Positions 7,810 to 14,466 of a DNA stretch of 27,404 nt are shown here, one piece after another; position 1 is the stretch's first letter, and every line of letters begins with the position of its first letter. A program made the translations under genes and the position numbers. The notes under the pieces are model-generated. The model did not search any database. It saw only the letters and a program-made list of their open reading frames with translations, and was not told the DNA's origin. This stretch comes from an uncultured Verrucomicrobiales bacterium (GTDB lineage Bacteria > Verrucomicrobiota > Verrucomicrobiae > Limisphaerales > CANJSG01): assembly GCA_946480965.1 (NCBI GenBank), contig CAMLMI010000018.1:1-27404 (forward strand). The letters run 5' to 3'.

Positions 7810-8941
7810 ATGCGGCCGCTTCGGAAGACCAAGGCTTCTCTGTTTTCACGGGGCGCGATGGAGCTTTCGTGTCGGGACAGGAATTCGCCTGGCTGGGATG
7901 CCGTTCCAGATCGAGCAACCGCTGTTTTCTCACGAGCCCGCCGCCGTAGCCGCTCAGGGTCCCATCCTTGGCGATGACGCGGTGGCAGGGGACGAGCAGG
8001 TAGAGGCGATTGCTTCCGTTGGCCCGGGCCACCGCGCGGAATGCGCCCGGGGCTCCGATGCGGCGGGCGATCTCCTCGTAGCTCGCCGTTGCTCCGTAGG
8101 GAATGCGCCCCAACTCGGCCCACACCCTTTCCTGAAAGGCCGTCCCGCGCGTTTGCATGGGCACGTCGAAGCTGCGGCGCTTTCCGTCGAAATACTCCGC
8201 AAGTTCCCGGCGAAGCTGTTCGAGCACGGCGTTGTTCCCCGGGATGACCGGGAACCGGAAGCGGCGACGCATCTCCTCGTAGCTGCGCTCCAAGCCGCGC
8301 CGATCGGCGAACTCCAACTGGACGACGGCATGTTCGGTCGCGGCGGCCAGCATCGCGCCGAGAGGCGTCTCCACCAGGGTCACGACGAGATGGGCCTGCG
8401 AGGAAGCGCCCCCGGGGGCGGTGCCGAACGCTTTGCCGAAGGCGGATCGGAACCCGCTGTGCGACTCGAAGCCGTGCCCGAGGATCACGTCGTCCATCGG
8501 CTCGCCGCGCCGGATCTGCGTGAAGGCACGGGACAGCCGCAGGCCCCGGCACCACGCGGCGAAGGTCATGCCGTGATGCCGCTGGAACCAGCGCCGCACG
8601 CGCTCCGGAGAGAGCCCCGAGGCGCGCAGTTCTCGGGCGGAGATCTTTTCGTCGGGCGACTCGGCGGCGCGCCGCAGCAGGCGCCCGATCCAATCGGGCG
8701 GTTGACCATGCGCCAGTTCCGGACGGCACCGTTTGCATGGGCGGAACCCGGCGCGGACGGCGCTGCCGGCGTCGGGGAAGAAACGGAGGTTTTCGGGCTT
8801 GGGCCGAGACGGACAAGATGGACGACAGAAGATGCCGGTAGTCGTCACCGCGAAGCAGAACAGACCGTCATACTCCGGATCACGACGCCGCCAAGCGGCC
8901 AGCATCTCCTCCGGGTCCAAAGTGGGAGCGACAGTTTTCAC
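7733..8941 (-). CDS. ada: Ada: methylated-DNA repair protein and AraC-type transcriptional activator
   Basis: The protein has 402 residues from GTG 8941. That start puts the zinc/methyl-acceptor cysteines at C39, C43, C69 and C72 (GIFCRPSC, RPCKRC), almost the same numbers as in E. coli Ada. An alternative GTG at 9016 adds 25 residues without homology. The order is Ada zinc domain (about 10-80), AraC helix-turn-helix (85-178, FESHSGFRSAFGKAFGTAPG), and O6-methylguanine methyltransferase (184-347, active-site C319 in PCHRV). By family knowledge, C39 accepts methyl from phosphotriesters and turns the protein into an activator, while C319 repairs O6-methylguanine. The last 55 residues are an unmatched arginine- and serine-rich tail that overlaps the convergent DUF1501 gene, so the true stop has drifted past the family end. 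No alkA or alkB neighbour is present in the window. Confidence 0.93.
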   Translation of the reverse strand: MKTVAPTLDPEEMLAAWRRRDPEYDGLFCFAVTTTGIFCRPSCPSRPKPENLRFFPDAGSAVRAGFRPCKRCRPELAHGQPPDWIGRLLRRAAESPDEKISARELRASGLSPERVRRWFQRHHGMTFAAWCRGLRLSRAFTQIRRGEPMDDVILGHGFESHSGFRSAFGKAFGTAPGGASSQAHLVVTLVETPLGAMLAAATEHAVVQLEFADRRGLERSYEEMRRRFRFPVIPGNNAVLEQLRRELAEYFDGKRRSFDVPMQTRGTAFQERVWAELGRIPYGATASYEEIARRIGAPGAFRAVARANGSNRLYLLVPCHRVIAKDGTLSGYGGGLVRKQRLLDLERHPSQANSCPDTKAPSRPVKTEKPWSSEAAASTPAALEPRARAHRSADNRGRHGGR

Positions 8942-9132
8942 GCCGCCAAATCTAGCAGCCACTTCCACCGAAAAAGCGACACGGCATTCCGCATCGCCAG
9001 GTGTCAGGGCGGTCACGCCCGCAATGATGGCCTGAATCCAGCAACCGGACGGAGTTGCCCGCTTAACCGCCTCCGCAACGGGGGCAAAGACAGATCTGAG
9101 GATTCGCGCCTTGGATTCACCGGATCACCGAT

Positions 9133-10434
9133 TCACTGTAGGCCCAGCACTTGGGCGAGACTGATCCTTGTCCAAAACTTCCGCTGCTCATCTCCGCCCC
9201 GGCCTTTGTTTCCACGCTCCGCCGCGAGGGCAAAGTCGCCGGAATAGATCCGGCCCTGGAACTCGATGCGGACCTCGCCCGCAGGTTGATCCATTCGGCC
9301 CTCATAGTAGTTCACATGCACTTCGACCTGGCGGACATCGACCGGTGCGGTGAATTCGATGAACTCGTGTTCCCGGTCGGGCGAGGAACGGTGGTCCTTG
9401 AAGTAGAAGCCTTCTTCCGAGCGGGTGTGCTGGAAGAACAGGGTCTCCGCGTTGCGGCTCGGTCGGGCGTAGAGATCGAGATCGATGTCGCCTTGCCAAC
9501 GGATGCCGATCTTCATCGGACCGATGAATGCGGTGGGCGGCGGTGGGCGATGATTGGCGGGCAGATCGCGCGTGATCCAGTCGGCGACGCCCACGTCGCG
9601 GGAAATGCGCAGCATCTCGATCTTGGTCTGGGCGGGATCGATTTGATCGTTGTTGCCACGTGAACCGTCCGCTTCTGTCCGGCCGCGCACGGCGTTGAAC
9701 ACGGTGGGCAGATCGTCGGTGAAGGTCTCCAGGCGCGCCCCTTGTGAGTTGAGAAAGAGATTCCAGAAACGGCCCACCTTCTGGCTGTGCAGATCGTTCG
9801 TCCAAGGATCGCCGAAGTAGCCCCAATGCACCCCAACCTCTGGAAGATGGTTTCCGGCATCCTTGAGCCCGAAGACCGATTTCTCGCGTGATGCGAGCAA
9901 GTGCCCGTCCGACGGAAAGTATCCTTCCACCATCGAGAAAGCCGGTTCCTTTTCGTCCAGATACAACGGGCTGCCGAGGACGATGGTCACGACGGAACCA
10001 TTCGTCGTGTTCAGGTTCTCCGCGACGAAATCCATGAACTGCGGAAAACGCACGGCCCGGGCGAAGTCGAGATCGGCCACATTCGGCCGTTCCTTTGGTG
10101 AAGCGAGGAACGACTTGAGCTGCTGGATGGGACCGGCGAACTGGTTGGCCCGCGTCCGGTCGCTCTCGAAGGCGCGCACGTTGGGGATTTCGATCTGCGT
10201 GATGGTGCGCACATGGTAGGCGTCGTAGAGCCAGAGCGACGAATTGAGCGGCATGTCCTCTAGCAACAGCCGGACGAGGTGGCGGAAGACCTCGTCGTTG
10301 GCCCGCTCGTCGAGGAAGGGCGAGATCCCGACGATGTAGCGCACGTGCCGGGTCTGGTTTGCGGGAGCGGCGGGTTGGCAACCGGCACCGGCGAGCAGCA
10401 GCGCGAGCACGAGCAGGATATGGCACGGGTTCAT
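9133..10434 (-). CDS. Uncharacterised lipoprotein, last gene of the blaI-type operon
   Basis: The protein has 433 residues. ATG 10434 lies 4 nt after the stop of the preceding gene, which suggests translational coupling; the frame is open upstream, but only antisense-like residues precede this Met. A lipobox LAGAGC puts the lipidated cysteine at C19, so it is anchored in a membrane from the periplasmic side. Residues 30-165 alternate strands and helices (YIVGISPFLDERANDEVF, SVVTIVLGSPLYLDEK) in a way that resembles a von Willebrand A-like fold, but no clear metal-binding DxSxS motif is seen. Residues about 305-400 (IGIRWQGDIDLDLYARP, EVHVNYYEG) resemble the YfaP/DUF2135 beta domain. Both fold suggestions are inference. 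The function is unknown; the context suggests a partner of the four-helix membrane protein upstream. Confidence 0.8.
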   Translation of the reverse strand: MNPCHILLVLALLLAGAGCQPAAPANQTRHVRYIVGISPFLDERANDEVFRHLVRLLLEDMPLNSSLWLYDAYHVRTITQIEIPNVRAFESDRTRANQFAGPIQQLKSFLASPKERPNVADLDFARAVRFPQFMDFVAENLNTTNGSVVTIVLGSPLYLDEKEPAFSMVEGYFPSDGHLLASREKSVFGLKDAGNHLPEVGVHWGYFGDPWTNDLHSQKVGRFWNLFLNSQGARLETFTDDLPTVFNAVRGRTEADGSRGNNDQIDPAQTKIEMLRISRDVGVADWITRDLPANHRPPPPTAFIGPMKIGIRWQGDIDLDLYARPSRNAETLFFQHTRSEEGFYFKDHRSSPDREHEFIEFTAPVDVRQVEVHVNYYEGRMDQPAGEVRIEFQGRIYSGDFALAAERGNKGRGGDEQRKFWTRISLAQVLGLQ

Positions 10435-10438
10435 GGGA

Positions 10439-11575
10439 TCACTTGGAGTCGAGCGACAGCCGGTTGAGATCGCCGTTCTGCTCGGATCCTCCGTCGCGGT
10501 CCGCGTCGGCCAAGCGCGAACGGAGCTGTTCGGTGATCTGGTCGAGCAACTGCCGCTTCTGATGCCCCCGGTCCCGACGTTGCGCGGCTTCTTTCTGGAA
10601 GAGGGATTTCGCGTAGGCGACGAACGCGTTGAGCTGGTGTTCCAATCGGTCTTCGTTGCCCTTCGCGTCCGCCAGCGAGAGCCGTTCGCGGGCGATGCTT
10701 TCCTCCAACAATCGCCGTTCCTCGTCGTGCTGGGTGAACGCCGGATTGCGGGCGAGGCGCACCGGCCGGTGCTTCGCATACAGGCGGGTCATGTAGATGC
10801 CGAGCGCGGCGGACAGGCAGATCTCGGCGATCGCCTGCGCGGCCACGATGAGCATGTCGATCTGCTTGGCTCCACCCGGAGCGAACGAAGGAGAACCGCC
10901 GGTCGAACCTCCCTCGTCCCGCACGCTGAGGTGGGCGATCCGTTCCTCGGTGGTCAGGGAGAGCGCCGGATAGACGCTGGTATAGGCCGCCACCCACACG
11001 AGGACGGCAACCATGCCGATGCCCAGGCAGGTCCAGAGATAGATTCCTTGGCGACGGGAACTTTCGAGGAAGTCCCAGCCGATCTTCACCGCCAGCGCGC
11101 CGACCGGGAGCAGGGCCGCCCAGAGATACGCGCGCACCGGATGTTCGGTGAACGTGACGATGCCGGATTCGAGCAGATTGAAGGAGATGTTGAGGACGCC
11201 GAACACGAGCAGGCACGCGATGCCGACGGCGGCGATCCAGAACATGGTCTGGTCCCAGAGATTCCAGGGCGCGGTCGGCCGCGTGTCCGGCGCGCCCCCT
11301 TCCATCACCGGCAGCAGCGGTTCCTCGCCGACCAACCGTTGGCGAGCAGTCAGGAGCCTGGTTTCCAAGTCAGCCAGCCGACTCTCGCTCAAGAGCCGTT
11401 GTTGCCGGAACTGCTCGAGATCACGGCCGTGCTGATGGAGGAACAGGGATCGGTGGAACGACTCCACCTCCGCCAGCCCGTCGCCATTGGCCGATTCGGC
11501 GACGTTGCGGACGAATTCCAGGTTGATCGCCGAAGCGATGGTGCCGTTCTGGGCGTTGGAAGGTGGCTGGTTCAT
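10439..11575 (-). CDS. Uncharacterised four-helix membrane protein with coiled-coil ends
   Basis: The protein has 378 residues from ATG 11575; a TTG 5 codons upstream (11590) is also in frame but less likely. An N-terminal helical segment (residues 35-85) precedes four predicted membrane helices at about 110-133 (MFWIAAVGIACLLVFGVLNI), 150-168, 178-203 and 240-265. The C-terminal 90 residues are a charged coiled coil (HDEERRLLEESIARERLSLA, QKRQLLDQITEQLRSRLADA). With an even helix number, both coiled coils lie on the same side, probably the cytoplasm. No known family was recognised. It sits between the M56 protease gene and the lipoprotein gene, and the operon is headed by a BlaI-type repressor, so expression is probably controlled by proteolytic signalling. 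It might be an envelope scaffold or sensor; this is speculation. Confidence 0.8.
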   Translation of the reverse strand: MNQPPSNAQNGTIASAINLEFVRNVAESANGDGLAEVESFHRSLFLHQHGRDLEQFRQQRLLSESRLADLETRLLTARQRLVGEEPLLPVMEGGAPDTRPTAPWNLWDQTMFWIAAVGIACLLVFGVLNISFNLLESGIVTFTEHPVRAYLWAALLPVGALAVKIGWDFLESSRRQGIYLWTCLGIGMVAVLVWVAAYTSVYPALSLTTEERIAHLSVRDEGGSTGGSPSFAPGGAKQIDMLIVAAQAIAEICLSAALGIYMTRLYAKHRPVRLARNPAFTQHDEERRLLEESIARERLSLADAKGNEDRLEHQLNAFVAYAKSLFQKEAAQRRDRGHQKRQLLDQITEQLRSRLADADRDGGSEQNGDLNRLSLDSK

Positions 11576-11593
11576 GGGAAGAAGGCGCAAGGG

Positions 11594-11641
11594 TTCCCGA
11601 GCGTCCGTTCAGCAGAACGGCGCCAGACGGACGCTCGGGAA
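11594..11641 (-). promoter_or_regulatory. Long intra-operon stem-loop with a competing inner hairpin
   Basis: TTCCCGAGCGTCCGT (11594-11608) and its exact reverse complement (11627-11641) form a 15-bp stem with an 18-nt loop, between the protease gene stop (11658) and the next start (11575). A second hairpin, CCGTTC (11605-11610) with GAACGG (11615-11620), shares bases with the first stem, so the two cannot form together. No U-run follows the stem on the transcribed strand, so it is not a standard terminator. It may be an attenuator, a processing site or an mRNA stabiliser that sets expression of the two downstream genes. Confidence 0.6.
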
Positions 11642-11657
11642 TTGTGGGAGCAGGGGG

Positions 11658-13937
11658 TTACCAGCGGAGCGGTTTCGGAGAACCGTTCTCCGGGGCGCTG
11701 TTCGGCACGGGCGTTGGCAGGTCGTGGTCGAGTTCCTTCTCGATCTGGTCATCCAACTCCTCCAGTTCCTCCTCCAGGGTCCCCAGCTGTTTCTCCAGTT
11801 GCCGCATTTGCTGCTCCAGCGTGTCCCTGCGCTGCTCGATGGCGCGGCGGTGCTGGTCGCGGTTGACGTTGTCGTTTCGGGTTTCGGCCAACCGCGTCTC
11901 TTCGCCCATCTTCCGACCCGCGTCGCGCATCGCCTTTTCGGCGTCCTTCACGGCCTTGGCCGCTTCCTTCTCCGCCTGCCGCACGGCCTTGGTGATTTCC
12001 TCCCGGTCCTTGTCGCTCAACGACCACTCCGGGTGGTGGTTCAAGGCGGGACCATTGAAATCCAATTTGCCAAGATCCTTGGCCTCGACCTTGGCGGGCT
12101 TGCCCTGGGCATCCTCGTTCCAGGCTTTGCCGCGAATCTCCTTCGACGGCTCCTTCCCGTGGGCCCGCTCGTGCAACAGCGAGTGGACCAGTTTTTCGAG
12201 CTGCGCCAGGCGATGTTCCAGCGATTCGTGGGCGGGGGCTGCGGGCGAGGTTGGTTCGGCCGGAGCAACGGCTTTGGCCGCCCGGGGCGGTTTGGGAGCC
12301 GCCGGAGCGGTTTGCGCCAGAAGGATCGCGGGCCGCGGTGCCGGAGCGGCCACAGGATGAGGAGCCGGTGTCGGAGTGACCGCGCTCGACGTGCGAACGG
12401 CCACGGCGGGAAGCGCGTTTTCCTTGATGCGGGCTTCGACGGTCGCGACCGGGGATACCTCGACCCGAGCCAGAGCAGGCGCTTGGTCGAGGCGAAGTTC
12501 CAGTTCGGTGTTCACCGGCGCGGTGACATCGGTGGGCACTTGAACCGCCACGACGGCGTCCGAAACGGTCGTGGCCATGGACGGCTCCGCCAGCACGAGC
12601 CGTGGTCCGGCGAGAAGTGCGACCGTGGCAACGGCGAAGGTGGTGGCGGTCAGCAATCCCGTGCGGGCCAGCGCGAGACGGGTCGAGGTGTTTCTTTTCG
12701 GATCGAGCAGCATATCTATCCTTTCCTTGAGTTGGTGGGGGTTGCTCCAGGCTGCTGGCGCGGCGGCCAAGTCACGGCCGCGCGTCCGCCCGGCAAATTC
12801 GGCGAGAAGCAGCGCGTAGTCCTTCGCGGAACCGGCGCTGGCGAAGGCGAAATCGTCGCAGGCGATCTCGCGCTCCGTGGTCAGGCGGCGGGAGAGCCAC
12901 CAGACGGCGGGATGGAAGAAGAGCACCGCGGCGATGCCTTGCTGGACCAGATTGGTCCAGTCGTCATGGCGGCGGAGATGCGCCAGCTCATGGCGCAGCA
13001 CGCTCTCGCATTCCATCGGAGCGGCGGCAGCGGTGAACCCTCGGGGCAACAGCACCATGGGCCGCAGGAAACCAATCGCGACGGGCGTGCGGAGTCCGTC
13101 GCTTTCCCGTGCGACGACGGGGCGGCCGATCCCCATTTCGCCGACCAAGCGGGCGCAAAGCTGTTCGACCGGCGCGGCCACCGGCTGGCCACGTTTCTTG
13201 AGCCGGAGGAGGAAAACGCACTGGCACAGGAGGCGGAGGAAACGAAGGCCGGCAATGGCCGCCACCGCCCCCAGCAAGATGAGGCTCGCCCTGTAGGGAA
13301 GCTCCGCCGGCCAGAAGCGCAGCCAGGCGAACGCTGCCTTTTCGGCGAGCCGGGGCGAAGCTTCCGAAGCATCACCGCCCGCGTTCCGTGGAGTTGTTTC
13401 GGGCGTGGAATGTTCCCGATGAGCAACGGCTGCGATTTCTGCGGGCCCGGCGGAGGACTGTTTTGGAAAGTCTGGCAATGCTCCGCCGTTCGGAATCGGA
13501 GCGGCTGTCGTTTCCTCTGAGTTCTGCTGCTCGGGCTGGGTGCCGACGATCGCCCCGGGCTCCTGCCCAAGCCCGGGCTCAACCCGGGGGGATACGGTGC
13601 CGTGAAAACCTACAGCCATGCCGCCCAGCTCTCGCTTCTCAGCTTCTCCATCCAGTGACCAATCAGCCGCTTCTTCTTTGGCGACAACCAAACTGGAGCG
13701 CGGCTGTGTTTCCGTCCGGCTAGCTCTTTCGTTCGCCGCCAGAGCCCAGTGGACGCACGGCAGCGCCGTCACCAGCAGCAGTGTGACGAAATCGGCCGCG
13801 TGACGCGTGGCCGCGTTGAGGCCCTTGCACAGCTTCAACCCGAGCCACAGCACCGCCACCAGCACCAGGCCCTGGTAGAGGCCGTTGAACAGCGCGGCCA
13901 GGACGCGGTGGCTCAGGATGTCGGCGTCGGCTGTCAT
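11658..13937 (-). CDS. BlaR1/MecR1-like M56 membrane metalloprotease with coiled-coil C-terminus
   Basis: The protein has 759 residues. Membrane helices are predicted near 11-36, 48-68, 216-245 and 424-448. The M56 zinc-protease core is at 255-410: HELAH at 316-320 and the downstream EREIACDD at 355-362, including WTNLVQ and FHPAVWWLSRRL as in BlaR1. In BlaR1 and MecR1, this cytosolic protease triggers loss of the BlaI repressor when an extracellular penicillin-binding domain is acylated. Here no such domain with SxxK is visible. Residues 450-640 are proline- and alanine-rich, and 642-738 form a charged coiled coil. The loop at 70-210 is also unusually long and of low complexity. The start is 13 nt after the blaI-type stop, so the two are co-transcribed. 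It probably senses an envelope signal other than a beta-lactam; this is inference. Confidence 0.88.
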   Translation of the reverse strand: MTADADILSHRVLAALFNGLYQGLVLVAVLWLGLKLCKGLNAATRHAADFVTLLLVTALPCVHWALAANERASRTETQPRSSLVVAKEEAADWSLDGEAEKRELGGMAVGFHGTVSPRVEPGLGQEPGAIVGTQPEQQNSEETTAAPIPNGGALPDFPKQSSAGPAEIAAVAHREHSTPETTPRNAGGDASEASPRLAEKAAFAWLRFWPAELPYRASLILLGAVAAIAGLRFLRLLCQCVFLLRLKKRGQPVAAPVEQLCARLVGEMGIGRPVVARESDGLRTPVAIGFLRPMVLLPRGFTAAAAPMECESVLRHELAHLRRHDDWTNLVQQGIAAVLFFHPAVWWLSRRLTTEREIACDDFAFASAGSAKDYALLLAEFAGRTRGRDLAAAPAAWSNPHQLKERIDMLLDPKRNTSTRLALARTGLLTATTFAVATVALLAGPRLVLAEPSMATTVSDAVVAVQVPTDVTAPVNTELELRLDQAPALARVEVSPVATVEARIKENALPAVAVRTSSAVTPTPAPHPVAAPAPRPAILLAQTAPAAPKPPRAAKAVAPAEPTSPAAPAHESLEHRLAQLEKLVHSLLHERAHGKEPSKEIRGKAWNEDAQGKPAKVEAKDLGKLDFNGPALNHHPEWSLSDKDREEITKAVRQAEKEAAKAVKDAEKAMRDAGRKMGEETRLAETRNDNVNRDQHRRAIEQRRDTLEQQMRQLEKQLGTLEEELEELDDQIEKELDHDLPTPVPNSAPENGSPKPLRW

Positions 13938-13950
13938 GGTTCGGACAGGG

Positions 13951-14325
13951 TCAGGATTCGCGAATCCGCTTCTTCAGCTCGTCGAGCTCTTTGACGCTCA
14001 GTTCCTCGTCGCGCAGAAAGCTCAGGACCAGTTCGCCCGGCGAGCCCGAGAAGAACTTCGCCAACAGCTGCCCGACGGCCTTCTTGGCGGCGGCCTCACG
14101 AGCCACCTTCGCGGTATAGACGTAGGCGCGGCTGTCCTTGCGGCAGGCGACGTAGCCCTTGGTCTGGAGGATGCGCATCATCGTGAGGACCGTCGTGTAG
14201 GCCGACCCGTCCTTGCCTTCGAGTTCCTCGGCCACCTCCGCGACGGTGACTTCTCCTTTTTTCCAGACGACCTCCATGATGCGCAGCTCGGCGTCGGTCA
14301 GGGTCAGTGATTTTTTTCGGGCCAT
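13951..14325 (-). CDS. BlaI/MecI/CopY-family transcriptional repressor
   Basis: The protein has 124 residues, typical for the family. A GGAG ribosome site lies 6 nt before ATG 14325. The winged helix occupies about 8-75 (LTDAELRIMEVVWKKGEVTV, YTTVLTMMRILQTKGYVACR, RAYVYTAKV). The C-terminal helical part (80-124) is the dimerisation region. Family members bind operators as dimers and are inactivated by cleavage through their M56 partner, here the gene immediately downstream. Two dyads upstream (14340-14353 and 14388-14401) are the likely autoregulatory operators. The operon probably includes the four genes from 14325 down to 9133. Beta-lactam resistance is not implied, since no beta-lactamase is present in the window. 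Confidence 0.93.
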   Translation of the reverse strand: MARKKSLTLTDAELRIMEVVWKKGEVTVAEVAEELEGKDGSAYTTVLTMMRILQTKGYVACRKDSRAYVYTAKVAREAAAKKAVGQLLAKFFSGSPGELVLSFLRDEELSVKELDELKKRIRES

Positions 14326-14339
14326 TGGTTCTCCGTTGT

Positions 14340-14353
14340 ATTAAAGAATTAGT
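14340..14353 (-). promoter_or_regulatory. Candidate operator 1 for the BlaI-type repressor
   Basis: On the minus strand the site reads ACTAA-TTCT-TTAAT, a dyad with one mismatch in the right arm. It lies 15-28 bp upstream of the repressor start codon. Its left half-site and spacing are the same as in the second site at 14388-14401. The A/T-rich arms stand out in the GC-rich surroundings. Confidence 0.5.
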
Positions 14354-14356
14354 ATG

Positions 14357-14371
14357 TGGAGGAAACCTCCA
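14357..14371. promoter_or_regulatory. Short perfect hairpin between the two operator-like dyads
   Basis: TGGAGG (14357-14362) and CCTCCA (14366-14371) are perfect complements around an AAA loop. The hairpin is in the leader of the blaI-type gene, midway between the two dyads. It could be a protein site or an RNA structure; it may also be chance. Confidence 0.35.
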
Positions 14372-14387
14372 TGAGACCCGCTGGTCA

Positions 14388-14401
14388 ACTAAATTGTTAG
14401 T
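14388..14401. promoter_or_regulatory. Candidate operator 2 for the BlaI-type repressor
   Basis: ACTAA-ATTG-TTAGT has perfect 5-bp arms around a 4-bp spacer, and matches the site at 14340-14353 with centres 48 bp apart. On the minus strand a TTGACC hexamer (14383-14388) abuts it, which could be a -35 element, but no matching -10 was found at the usual spacing. It also lies just downstream of the end of the kinase operon (14467). Confidence 0.5.
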
Positions 14402-14466
14402 AGCGAGGTTTCCGAACTTCGCTGAAGAGGTTTTCTGAGAAGCATTCCGGCCATCCCGGCCCGGTT

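Noticed and set aside
11487..13520. Open frame of 677 codons on the plus strand
   Set aside because: It is antisense to the M56 protease gene, which has clear motifs on the minus strand.
11658..14325. Beta-lactam resistance module
   Set aside because: The BlaI and BlaR1-like genes are present, but there is no beta-lactamase and no penicillin-binding sensor domain in the window.
14371..14400. Nine-codon plus-strand frame preceded by GGAGG, like a leader peptide
   Set aside because: The GGAGG belongs to a perfect hairpin, no gene follows on the plus strand, and the frame is too short to support.
14400..14466. Terminator of the kinase operon
   Set aside because: Only weak 4-bp stems and no U-run were found after the stop at 14467.
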